From the NCBI RefSeq assembly GCF_963924675.1, contig NW_027077402.1, forward strand, positions 1,736,001 through 1,800,000: 64,000 nucleotides of DNA, read 5' to 3'. Made by a program: the position numbers and the translations under genes. The notes beneath the pieces are model-generated. The model was not told the DNA's origin, made no database searches, and saw only the letters and a program-made list of their open reading frames with translations. Positions 51,052-63,280 of the stretch are shown piece by piece. How positions within the stretch are numbered: the stretch's first letter is position 1; each line of letters begins with the position of its first letter. The stretch is from Phocoena phocoena (Eukaryota; Chordata; Mammalia; Artiodactyla; Phocoenidae).

Positions 51052-52798
51052 AAAACAAAACACAAAGACAGTGAAATAGAGAGCAATATTTAAATAATTC
51101 ACTCAGGGCATGTGATGCAACCGGGATTGACCACATCTACACCCAGAGCTGGTTGAGACATAAGGCTGGACACTTCAGGCTGATAGCATTGGTGAGTTTC
51201 AGTGAGCAAATGCAGACCCTTTGAAGTCATACTGCATGGTACCCATTCCATGGGTCCCAACTCTCCAGGTTCAAGGGATTCTTCCTCCAGCTAAAACATG
51301 CATGGGAAACCCAGAGTATCATCCACCGTGTGATTGGGAAACGATTTAAAATGCCTCTCAGTTTTTGTATCCTGGTCCTCGGGTTCACCATTCCAGATGC
51401 TTTACTAACACTCTCCCTGCTTGGAGAGTCAGTGCCTTTAACCTCCTGTTTGGCACAGCTTGCAATTTCTGTGCAAGATGAACAGGAATAGGGAGAACCA
51501 ATGAGAGACTAGCTGTAGGTGTCTGCACAGGCAAATGTAACGCTCATTTCCCACCAGGAAGAGGAATTAACCAAAGGCTCAGCATGCCCTGCCGGAAACA
51601 GATTAGGGCCTGAAGCAATCCTGCGGTTTTGTGCCCAGCTCACAAGAAAGCGAGTTGAAGAAAAGAGCTCAGGGGCACTGTAATTCACAAACCTGCAGAG
51701 TTATAAATGACAGCTATCCTCCAAAAATATATTGAAGTAAGCCTGCGAAGGGGACTTGAAAGCAGGGCAGAATTTCAGGAAAACGATTGCAGGGGGTAGA
51801 CTGGAATTGCCCTGAAAGCATAGGAAAAGAGGCACAACGTCGACAATGATGCACTTGGCCAAAAAGGGCGTATGCGTCTTTTCCTGAATATATTCAGGAA
51901 AAAACGCATACGCCCTTTTTGGCCAACCAAGCAAGCCTGTAAAGGAAATCTGCACTACAATGAAGTCTCACTGTCCCCCGGGCAAAAGGGCCATCTGAAA
52001 AAAAGTGTAAAATCCAGAAAGGTAGGACAGGATATGGAGAACAGGGAGCCTTGTTATGCTGATTGGCAGGATGTAAATTGCCAGCAGCCACCCTGGAGAA
52101 GTGTATGGTGTTTCCTGAAACACGTTAGAAACAAAGCAACACAGCCTATGGCACTTCCACTTATGGTCCTATAGCTTACGGAAATTAAAATCAAAAACAG
52201 ACAGCCACCCCAATATTTGGGACGGCTGTGTTCACAAGAAGCTCGTCTACAGTATCAGGTAAATATCCCAGAAAGCAAACAATGGATAAAGAAGTTGTGG
52301 CACGTACGTACAATGCAATATCACTCAGCAATGAAATCTGTGTCATCAGGCCCGTAGCGGCATAGTGAGTGGATGCAGGTACGGTGTTTCTACGTGAACT
52401 ACGTCACACAGAAAAAGAAACATCATAAGATATCACTAATACACGGAATGTAAACTTGACTACACATGAACTGAATTACAAAACAGAACAGGGTCTCAAA
52501 TTTAGAAAACCAACTAGTGCTTGCTTATGGGGAAAGGTGCCTTGGGGTGCTGCATAAAACCAGAGACTGAAATTAGCACAGATAACTTTCCATAAGCCAA
52601 ATATGTAATAGACAAACCTACTCCTTGCTCAACGAAATGGACCCAACACCACATATTCAACGCCTAGGAATATACCTGACTAGGAAGAATCTAAAAACCC
52701 ATGGATATATATGTCTCCGTAAGAGAATCAAGCGTGTGTACAGCGGCCGAAACGCAGCAGTGAAAATCCGATAAATCCCATTATCAAAATAAATTTCG
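51052..52798 (+). repeat. Unit 30, complete, type A
   Basis: The palindrome (51855-51926) has the same left-arm mismatch as units 29 and 33. The 5' half repeats unit 29 (gtttcagtgagc, atcatccaccg); the 3' part is type A. Two bases are lost at gacaaacctac near 52613. Confidence 0.95.
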
Positions 52799-54544
52799 AA
52801 AACAAAACACAAAGACAGTGAAATAGAGAGCAATTCTTAAATAATTCACTCAGGGCATGTGATGCAACCGGGATTGACCACATCTACACCCAGAGCTGGT
52901 TGAGACATAAGGCTGGAGACTTCAGGCTGATAGCATTGGTGAGTTTCAGTGAGCAAATGCAGACCCTTTGAAGTCATACTGCATGGTACCCATTCCATGG
53001 GTCCCAACTCTCCAGGTTCAAGGGATTCTTCCTCCAGCTAAAACATGCATGGGAAACCCAGAGTATCATCCACCGTGTGATTGGGAAACGATTTAAAATG
53101 CATCTCAGTTTTCGTATCCTGGTCCTCGGGTTCACCATTCCAGATGCTTTACTAACACTCTCCCCGCTTGGAGAGTCAGTGCCTTTAACCTCCTGTTTGG
53201 CACAGCTTGCAATTTCTGTGCAAGATGAACAGGAATAGGGAGAACCAATGAGAGACTAGTTGTAGGTGTCTGCAGGGGCAAATGTAACGCTCATTGCTCA
53301 CCAGAAAGAGGAATTAAACAAAGGCTCAGTGTGCCCTGCTGAAAACAGATTAGGGCCTGAAGCAATCCTGCGGTTTTGTGCCCAGCTCACAAGAAAGCGA
53401 GTTGAAGAAAGGAGCTCAGGGGCACTGTAATTCACAAACCTGCAGAGTTACAAATGACAGTTATTCTCCAAAAATATATTGAAGTAAGCCTGCGAAGGGG
53501 ACTTGAAAGCGGGGCAGAATTTCAGGAAAACGATTGCAGGGGGTAGACTGGAATTGCCCTGAAAGCATAGGAAAAGAGGCAGAACGTCGACAATGATGCA
53601 GTTGGCCGAAAAGGGCGTATGCGTTTTTTCCTGAATATATCCAGGAAAAAACGCATACGCACTTTTTGGCCAACCAAGCAAGCCTGTAAAGGAAATCTGC
53701 ACTACAATGAAGTCTCACTGCCCCCCGGGCAAAAGGGCCATCTGAAAAAAGTGTAAAATCCAGAAATGTAGGACAGGATATGGAGAACAGGGAGCCTTGT
53801 TATGCTGATTGGCAGGATGTAAATTGCCAGCAGCCACCCTGGAGAAGTGTATGGTGTTTCCTGAGACACGTAAGAAACAAAGCAACACAGCCTATGGCAA
53901 TTGCACTTATGGTCCTATTCCTTAGGGAAATTAAAATCAAAAACAGAGAGCCACCCCAAAGTTTGGGACGGCTGTGTTCCCAAGAAGCTCGTCTACAGTA
54001 CCAGGTAAATATCCCAGAAAGCAAAAAATGGATAAAGAAGTTGTGGCACGTACGTGCAATGCAGTATCACTCAGCAATGAAATCTGTGTCATCAGGCCCG
54101 TAGCGGCATAGTGAATGGATGCAGGTACGGTGATTCTACGTGAACTACGTCACACAGAAAAAGAAACATCATAAGATATCACTAATACACGGAATGTAAA
54201 CTTGACTACACATGAACTGAATTACAAACAGAACAGGGTCTCAAATTTAGAAAACCAACTAGTGCTTGCTTATGGGGAAAGGTGCCATGGGGTGCTGCAT
54301 AAAACCAGAGACTGAAATTAGCACAGATAACATTCCATAAGCCAAATATGTAATAGACAAGACCTACTCCTTGCTCAACGAAATGGACCCAACACCACAT
54401 ATTCAACGCCTAGGAATATACCTGACTAGGAAGAATCTTAAAACCCATGGATATATATGTCTCCGTAAGAGAATCAAGCGTGTGTACAGTGGCCGAAACG
54501 CAGCAGTGAAAATCCGAAAAATCCCATTATCAAAATAAATTTCG
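52799..54544 (+). repeat. Unit 31, complete, type B
   Basis: The palindrome (53602-53673) has three mismatches, including one beside the centre (tatatcc). The 3' part is type B with agtgaatgg and gtgccatgg, as in unit 23. An ORF2-derived frame is open at 53780-54103. Confidence 0.95.
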
Positions 54545-56291
54545 AAAACAAAACACAAAGACAGTGAAATAGAGAGCAATTCTTAAATAATTCACTCAGG
54601 GCATGTGATGCAACCGGGATTGACCACATCTACACCCAGAGCTGGTTGAGACATAAGGCTGGACACTTCAGGCTGATAGCATTGGTGAGTTTCGGTGAGC
54701 AAATGCAGACCCTTTGAAGTCATACTGCATGGTACCCATTCCATGGGTCCCAACTCTCCAGGTTCAAGGGATTCTTCCTCCAGCTAAAACATGCATGGGA
54801 AACCCAGAGTATCGTCCACCGTGTGATTGGGAAACGATTTAAAATGCATCTCAGTTTTCGTATCCTGGTTCTCGGGTTCACCATTCCAGATGCTTTACTA
54901 ACACTCTCCCCGCTTGGAGAGTCAGTGCCTTTAACCTCCTGTTTGGCACAGCTTGCAGTTTCTGTGCAAGATGAACAGGAATAGGGAGAACCAATGAGAG
55001 ACTAGCTGTAGGTGTCTGCACGGGCAAATGTAACGCTCATTGCCGACCAGGAAGAGGAATTAAACAAAGGCTCAGCGTGCCCTGCTGAAAACAGATTAGG
55101 GCCTGAAGCAATCCGGCGGTTTTGTGCCCAGCTCACAGGAAAGCGAGTTGAAGAAAGGAGCTCAGGGGCACTGTAATTCAAAAACCTGCAGAGTTATAAA
55201 TGACAGCTATCCTCCAAAAATATATTGAAGTAAGCCTGCGAAGGGGACTTGAAAGCGGGGCAGAATTTCAGGAAAACGATTGCAGGGGGTAGACTGGAAT
55301 TGCCCTGAAAGCATAGGAAAAGAGGCAGAACGTCGACAATGATGCACTTGGCCAAAAAGGGCGTATGCGTTTTTTCCTGAATATATTCAGGAAAAAACGC
55401 ATACGCCCTTTTTGGCCAACCAAGCAAGCCTGTAAAGGAAATCTGCACTACAATGAAGTCTCACTGCCCCCCGGGCAAAAGGGCCATCTGAAAAAAGTGT
55501 AAAATCCAGAAAGGTAGGACAGGATATGGAGAACAGGGAGCCTTGTTATGCTGATTGGCAGGATGTAAATTGCCAGCAGCCACCCTGGAGAAGTGTATGG
55601 TGTTTCCTGAAACACGTAAGAAACAAAGCAACACAGCCTATGGCACTTCCACTTATGGTCCTATAGCTTACGGAAATTAAAATCAAAAACAGACAGCCAC
55701 CCCAATATTTGGGACGGCAGTGTTCACAATAAGCTCGTCTACAATATCAGGTAAATATCCCAGAAGGCAAAAAATGGATAAAGAAGTTGTGGCACGTACG
55801 TGCAATGCAGTATCACTCAGCAATGAAATCTGTGTCATCAGGCCCGTAGCGGCATAGTAAGAGGATGCAGATACGGTGATTCTACGTGAACTACGTCACA
55901 CAGAAAAAGAAACATCATAAGATATCACTAATACACGGAATGTAAACTTGACTACACATGAACTGAATTACAAAACAGAACAGGGTCTCAAATTTAGAAA
56001 ACCAACTAGTGCTTGCTTATGGGGAAAGGTGCCTTGGCGTGCTGCATAAAACCAGAGACTGAAATTAGCACAGATAACATTCCATAAGCCAAATATGTAA
56101 TAGACAAGACCTACTCCTTGCTCAACGAAATGGACTCAACACCACATATTCAACGCCTAGGAATATACCTGACTAGGAAGAATCTTAAAACCCATGGATA
56201 TATAAGTCTCCGTAAGAGAATCAAGCGTGTGTACAGCGGCCGAAACGCAGCAGTGAAAATCCGATAAATCCCATTATCAAAATAAATTTCG
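54545..56291 (+). repeat. Unit 32, complete, type A, perfect palindrome
   Basis: The palindrome at 55348-55419 is perfect. The 3' part is type A with acaatatcagg (as in unit 17) and cacaataagc (as in unit 7). The junction into the next unit reads tcgaaacaaaac, one A short, as at the junction between units 20 and 21. Confidence 0.95.
55348..55419. repeat. Perfect 72-bp palindrome, unit 32
   Basis: Both arms match fully. The neighbours in units 31 and 33 have three and one mismatches. Confidence 0.95.
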
Positions 56292-58038
56292 AAACAAAAC
56301 ACAAAGACAGTGAAATAGAGAGCAATTCTTAAATAATTCACTCAGGGAATGTGATGCAACCGGGATTGACCACATCTACACCCAGAGCTGGTTGACACAT
56401 AAGGCTGGACACTTCAGGCTGATAGCATTGGTGAGTTTCGGTGAGCAAATGCAGACACTTTGAAGTCATACTGCATGGTACCTATTCCATGGGTCCCAAC
56501 TCTTCAGGTTCAAGGGATTCTTCCTCCAGCTAAAACATGCATGGGAAACCCAGAGTATGGTCCACCGTGTGATTGGGAAACGATTTACAATGCATCTCAG
56601 TTTTCGTATCCTGGTGCTCGGGTTCACCATTCCAGATGCTTTACTAACACTCTCCCTGCTTGGAGAGTCAGTGCCTTTAACCTCCTGTTTGGCACAGCTT
56701 GCAATTTCTGTGCAAGATGAACAGGAATAGGGAGAACCAATGAGAGACTAGCTGTAGGTGTCTGCACGGGCAAATGTAACGCTCATTTCCAACCAGGAAG
56801 AGGAATTAACCAAAGGCTCAGCATGCCCTGCCAGAAACAGATTGGGGCCTGAAGCAATCCTGCGGTTTTGTGCCCAGCTCACAAGAAAGCGAGTTGAAGA
56901 AAGGAGCTCAGGGGCACTGTAATTCACAAACCTGCAGAGTTATAAATGACAGCTATCCTCCAAAAATATATTGAAGTAAGCCTGCGAAGGGGACTTGAAA
57001 GCGGGGCAGAATTTCAGGAAAACGATTGCAGGGGGTAGACTGGAATTGCCCTGAAAGCATAGGAAAAGAGGCAGAACGTCGACAATGATGCACTTGGCCA
57101 AAAAGGGCGTATGCGTCTTTTCCTGAATATATTCAGGAAAAAACGCATACGCCCTTTTTGGCCAACCAAGCAAGCCTGTAAAGGAAATCTGCACTACAAT
57201 GAAGTCTCACTGCCCCCCGGGCAAAAGGGCCATCTGAAAAAAAGTGTAAAATCCAGAAAGGTAGGACAGGATATGGAGAACAGGGAGCCTTGTTATGCTG
57301 ATTGGCAGGATGTAAATTGCCAACAGCCACCCTGGAGAAGTGTATGGTGTTTCCTGAAACACGTAAGAAATAAAGCAACACAGCCTATGGCAATTGCACT
57401 TATGGTCCTATTCCTTAGGGAAATTAAAATCAAAAACAGAGAGCCACCCCAAAGTTTGGGACGGCTGTGTTCCCAAGAAGCTCGTCTACAGTACCAGGTA
57501 AATATCCCAGAAAGCAAAAAATGCATAAAGAAGTTGTGGCACGTACGTGCAATGCAGTATCACTCAGCAATGAAATCTGTGTCATCAGGCCCGTAGCGGC
57601 ATAGTGAGTGGATGCAGGTACGGTGATTCTACGTGAACTACGTCACACAGAAAAACAAACATCATAAGATATCACTAATGCACGGAATGTAAACTTGACT
57701 ACACATGAACTGAATTACAAAACAGAACAGGGTCTCAAATTTAGAAAACCAACTAGTGCTTGCTTATGGGGAAAGGTGCCTTGGGGTGCTGCATAAAACC
57801 AGAGACTGAAATTAGCACAGATAACATTCCATAAGCCAAATATGTAATAGACAAGACCTACTCCTTGCTCAACGAAATGGACTCAACACCACATATTTAA
57901 CGCCTAGGAATACACCTGAGTAGTAAGAATCTTAAAACCCATGGATATATATGTCTCCGTAAGAGAATCAAGCGTGTGTACAGCGGCCGAAACGCAGCAG
58001 TGAAAATCCGATAAATTCCATTATCAAAATAAATTTCG
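56292..58038 (+). repeat. Unit 33, complete, type B
   Basis: The 5' half matches units 21 and 28 (ttgacacataagg, atttacaatg). The palindrome (57094-57165) has the gcgtctttt mismatch. The 3' part is type B with a 161-codon frame (57111-57596), like unit 29. Confidence 0.95.
57111..57596 (+). pseudogene. 161-codon frame through the L1 ORF2 remnant (unit 33)
   Basis: This is the counterpart of the unit 29 frame, four units later, with the same extra A joining the two frames and the same left-arm palindrome variant. It ends in the ORF2p-like C-terminal motif, here with WIKK changed to CIKK. No feature suggests expression. Confidence 0.6.
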
Positions 58039-59786
58039 AAAACAAAACACAAAGACAGTGAAATACAGAGCAATTCTTAAATAATTCACTCAGGGCATGT
58101 GATGCAACCGGGATTGACCACATCTACACCCAGAGCTGGTTGAGACATAAGGCTGGACACTTCAGGCTGATAGCATTGGTGAGTTTCGGTGAGCAAATGC
58201 AGACCCTTTGAAGTCATACTGCATGGTACACATTCCATGGGTCCCAACTCTCCAGGTTCAAGGGATACTTCCTCCAGCTAAAACATGCATGGGAAACCCA
58301 GAGTATCATCCACCGTGTGATTGGGAAACGATTTAAAATGCATCTCAGTTTTCGTATCATGGTCCTCGGGTTCACCATTCCAGATGCTTTACTAACACTC
58401 TCCCTGCTTGGAGAGTCAGTGCCTTTAACCTCCTGTTTGGCACAGCTTGCAATTTCTGTGCAAGATGAACAGGAATAGGGAGAACCAATGAGAGACTAGC
58501 TGTAGGTGTCTGCACGGGCAAATGTAACGCTCATTTCCCACCAGGAAGAGGAATTAACCAAAGGCTCAGCATGCCATGCCGGAAACAGATTAGGGCCTGA
58601 AGCAATCCTGCGGTTTTGTGCCCAGCTCACAAGAAAGCGAGTTGAAGAAAGGAGCTCAGGGGCACTGTAATTCACAAACCTGCAGAGTTATAAATGACAG
58701 CTATTCTCCAAAAATATATTGAAGTAAGCCTGCGAAGGGGACTTGAAAGCAGGGCACAATTTCAGGAAAACGATTGCAGGGGGTAGACTGGAATTGCCCT
58801 GAAAGCATAGGAAAAGAGGCAGAACGTCGACAATGATGCACTTGGCCAAAAAGGGCGTATGCGTTTTTTCCTGAATATATTCAGGAAAAAGCGCATACGC
58901 CCTTTTTGGCCAACCAAGCAAGCCTGTAAAGGAAATCTGCACTACAATGAAGTCTCACTGTCCCCCGGGCAAAAGGGCCATCTGAAAAAAAGTGTAAAAT
59001 CCAGAAAGGTAGGACAGGATAGGGAGAACAGGGAGGCTTGTTATGCTGATTGGCAGGATGTAAATTGCAAGCAGCCACCCTGGAGAAGTGTATGGTGTTT
59101 CCTGAAACACATAAGAAACAAAGCAAGACAGCCTATGGCACTTCCACTTATGGTCCTATAGCTTACGGAAATTAAAATCAAAAACAGACAGCCACCCCAA
59201 TATTTGGGACGGCTGTGTTCACAAGAAGCTCGTCTACAGTACCAGGTAAATATCCCAGAAAGCAAAAAATGGATAAAGAAGTTGTGGCACGTACGTGCAA
59301 TGCAGTATCACTCAGCAATGAAATCTGTGTCATCAGGCCCGTAGCGGCATAGTGAATGGATGCAGGTACGGTGATTCTACGTGAACTACGTCACACAGAA
59401 AAAGAAACATCATAAGATATCACTAATACACGGAATGTAAACTTGACTACACATGAACTGAATTACAAAACAGAACAGGGTCTCAAATTTAGAAAACCAA
59501 CTAGTGCTTGCTTATGGGGAAAGGTGCCATGGGGTGCTGCATAAAACCAGAGACTGAAATTAGCACAGATAACATTCCATAAGCCAAATATGTAATAGAC
59601 AAGACCTACTCCTTGCTCAACGAAATGGACTCAACACCACATATTCAACGCCTAGGAATATACCTGACTAGTAAGAATCTTAAAACCCATGGATATATAT
59701 GTCTCCGTAAGAGAAACAAGCGTGTGTACAGCGGCCGAAACGCAGCAGTGAAAATCCGATAAATCCCATTATCAAAATAAATTTCG
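58039..59786 (+). repeat. Unit 34, complete, type A
   Basis: The palindrome (58842-58913) has one mismatch (aaaaagcgc). The 3' part is type A but with acagtaccagg, normally a type B marker, and with agtgaatgg and gtgccatgg. Confidence 0.95.
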
Positions 59787-61533
59787 AAAACAAAACACAA
59801 AGACAGTGAAATAGAGAGCAATTCTTAAATAATTCACTCAGGGCATGTGATGCAACCGGGATGGACCACATCTACACCCAGAGCTGGATGACACATAAGG
59901 CTGGACACTTCAGGCTGATAGCATTGGTGAGTTTCGGTGAGCAAATGCAGACCCTTTGAAGTCATACTGCATGGTACCCATTCCATGGGTCCCAACTCTC
60001 CAGGTTCAAGGGATTCTTCCTCCAGCTAAAACATGCATGGGAAACCCAGAGTATCGTCCACCCTGTGATTGGGAAACGATTTAAAATGCATCTCAGATTT
60101 CGTATCCTGGTTCTCGGGTTCACCATTCCAGATGCTTTACTAACACTCTCCGCGCTTGGAGAGTCAGTGCCTTTAACCTCCTGTTTGGCACAGCTTGCAA
60201 TTTCTGTGCAAGATGAACAAGAATAGGGAGAACCAATAAGAGACTAGCTGTAGGTGTCTGCACGGGCAAATGTAACGCTCATTGCCCACCAGGAAGAGGA
60301 ATTAAACAAAGGCTCAGCGTGCCCTGCTGAAAACAGATTAGGGCCTGAAGCAATCCTGCGGTTTTGTGCCCAGCTCACAGGAAAGCGAGTTGAAGAAAGG
60401 AGCTCAGGGGCACTGTAATTCACAAACCTGCAGAGTTATAAATGACAGCTATCCTCCAAAAATATATTGAAGTAAGCCTGCGAAGGGGACTTGAAAGCGG
60501 GGCAGAATTTCAGGAAAACGATTGCAGGGGGTAGACTGGAATTGCCCTGAAAGCATAGGAAAAGAGGCAGAACGTCGACAATGATGCACTTGGCCAAAAA
60601 TGGCGTATGCGTTTTTTCCTGAATATATTCTGGAAAAAACGCATACGCTCTTTTTGGCCAACCAAGCAAGCCTGTAAAGGAAATCTGCACTACAATGAAG
60701 TCTCACTGCCCCCCGGGCAAAAGGGCCATCTGAAAAAAGTGTAAAATCCAGAAATGTAGGACAGGATATGGAGAACAGGGAGCCTTGTTATGCTGATTGG
60801 CAGGATGTAAATTGCCAGCAGCCACCCTGGAGAAGTGTATGGTGTTTCCTGAAACACGAAAGAAACAAAGCAACACAGCCTATGGCACTTCCACTTATGG
60901 TCCTATAGCTTACGGAAATTAAAATCAAAAACAGACAGCCACCCCAATATTTGGGACGGCTGTGTTCAAAAGAAGCTCGTCTACAGTATCAGGTAAATAT
61001 CCCAGAAAGCAAAAAATGGATAAAGAAGTTGTGGCACGTACGTACAATGCAATATCACTCAGCAATGAAATCTGTGTCATCAGGCCCGTAGCGGCATAGT
61101 GAGTGGATGCAGGTATGGTGATTCTACGTGAACTACGTCACACAGAAAAAGAAACATCATAAGATATCACTAATACACGGAATGTAAACTTGACTACACA
61201 TGAACTGAATTACAAAACAGAACAGGGTCTCAAATTTAGAAAACCAACTAGTGCTTGCTTATGGGGAAAGGTGCCTTGGGGTGCTGCATAAAACCAGAGA
61301 CTGAAATTAGCACAGATAACATTCCATAAGCCAAATATGTAATAGACAAGACCTACTCCTTGCTCAACGAAATGGACTCAACACCACATATTCAACGCCT
61401 AGGAATATACCTGACTAGGAAGAATCTTAAAACCCATGGATATATATGTCTCCGTAAGAGAATCAAGCGTGTGTACAGCGGCCGAAACGCAGTAGTGAAA
61501 ATCCGATAAATCCCATTATCAAAATAAATTTCG
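59787..61533 (+). repeat. Unit 35, complete, type A, sister of unit 36
   Basis: It shares accaataagag, gctggatgacac and the palindrome change attctgg with unit 36. The palindrome (60590-60661) has three mismatches. Adjacent copies this alike point to a local duplication. Confidence 0.95.
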
Positions 61534-63280
61534 AAAACAAAACACAAAGACAGTGAAATAGAGAGCAATTCTTAAATAATTCACTCAGGGCATGTGATGC
61601 AACCGGGATGGACCACATCTACACCCAGAGCTGGATGACACATAAGGCTGGACACTTCAGCCTGATAGCATTGGTGAGTTTCGGTGAGCAAATGCAGACC
61701 CTTTGAAGTCATACTGCATGGTACCTATTCCATGGGTCCCAACTCTCCAGGTTCAAGGGATTCTTCCTCCAGCTAAAACATGCATGGGAAACCCAGAGTA
61801 TCATCCACCGTGTGATTGGGAAACGATTTAAAATGCATCTCAGTTTTCGTATTCTGGTTCTCGGGTTCACCATTCCAGATGCTTTACTAACACTCTCCCC
61901 GCTTGGAGAGTCAGTGCCTTTAACCTCCTGTTTGGCACAGCTTGCAATTTCTGTGCAAGATGAACAGGAATAGGGAGAACCAATAAGAGACTAGCTGTAG
62001 GTGTCTGCACGGGCAAATGTAACGCTCATTGCCGACCAGGAAGAGGAATTCAACAAAGGCTCAGCGTGCCCTGCTGAAAACAGATTAGGGCCTGAAGCAA
62101 TCCTGCGGTTTTGTGTCCAGCTCACAGGAAAGCGAGTTGAAGAAAGGAGCTCAGGGGCACTGTAATTCACAAACCTGCAGAGTTATAAATGACAGCTATC
62201 CTCCAAAAATATATTGAAGTAAGCCTGCGAAGGGGACTTGAAACCGGGGCAGAATTTCAGGAAAACGATTGCAGGGGGTAGACTGGAATTGCCCTGAAAG
62301 CATAGGAAAAGAGGCAGAACGTCGACAATGATGCACTTGGCCAAAAAGGGCGTATGCGTTTTTTCCTGAATATATTCTGGAAAAAACGCATACGCCCTTT
62401 TTGGCCAACCAAGCAAGTCTGTAAAGGAAATCTGCACTAAAATGAAGTCTCACTGCCCCCCGGGCAAAAGGGCCATCTGAAAAAAGTGTAAAATCCAGAA
62501 ATGTAGGACAGGATATGGAGAACAGGGAGCCTTGTTATGCTGATTGGCAGGATATAAATTGCCAGCAGCCACCCTGGAGAAGTGTATGGTGTTTCCTGAA
62601 ACACGTAAGAAACAAAGCAACACAGCCTATGGCACTTCCACTTATGGTCCTATAGCTTACGGAAATTAAAATCAAAAACAGACAGCCACCCCAATATTTG
62701 GGACGGCTGTGTTCACAAGAAGCTCGTCTACAGTATCAGGTAAATACCCCAGAAAGTAAAAAATGGATAAAGAAGTTGTGGCACGTACGTACAATGCAAT
62801 ATCACTCAGCAATGAAATCTGTGTCATCAGGCCCGTAGCGGCATAGTGAGTGGATGCAGGTACGGTGATTCTACGTGAACTACGTCACACAGAAAAAGAA
62901 ACATCATAAGATATCACTAATACACGGAATGTAAACTTGACTACACATGAACTGAATTACAAAAAAGAACAGGGTCTCAAATTTAGAAAACCAACTAGTG
63001 CTTGCTAATGGGGAAAGGTGCGTTGGGGTGCTGCATAAAACCAGAGACTGAAATTAGCACAGATAACTTTCCATAAGCCAAATATGTAATAGACAAGACC
63101 TACTCCTTGCTCAACGAAATGGACCCAACACCACATATTCAACGCCTAGGAATATACCTGACTAGGAAGAAACTTAAAACCCATGGATATATATGTCTCC
63201 GTAAGAGAATCAAGCGTGTGTACAGCGGCGGAAATGCAGCAGTGAAAATCCGATAAATCCCATTATCAAAATAAATTTCG
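61534..63280 (+). repeat. Unit 36, complete, type A
   Basis: The palindrome (62337-62408) has one mismatch (attctgg), as in unit 35. The 3' part, from gctaatgggg and caaaaaagaac (near 62960-63010), instead follows unit 11, 25 units earlier. A switch of haplotype therefore lies inside this unit. Confidence 0.95.
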
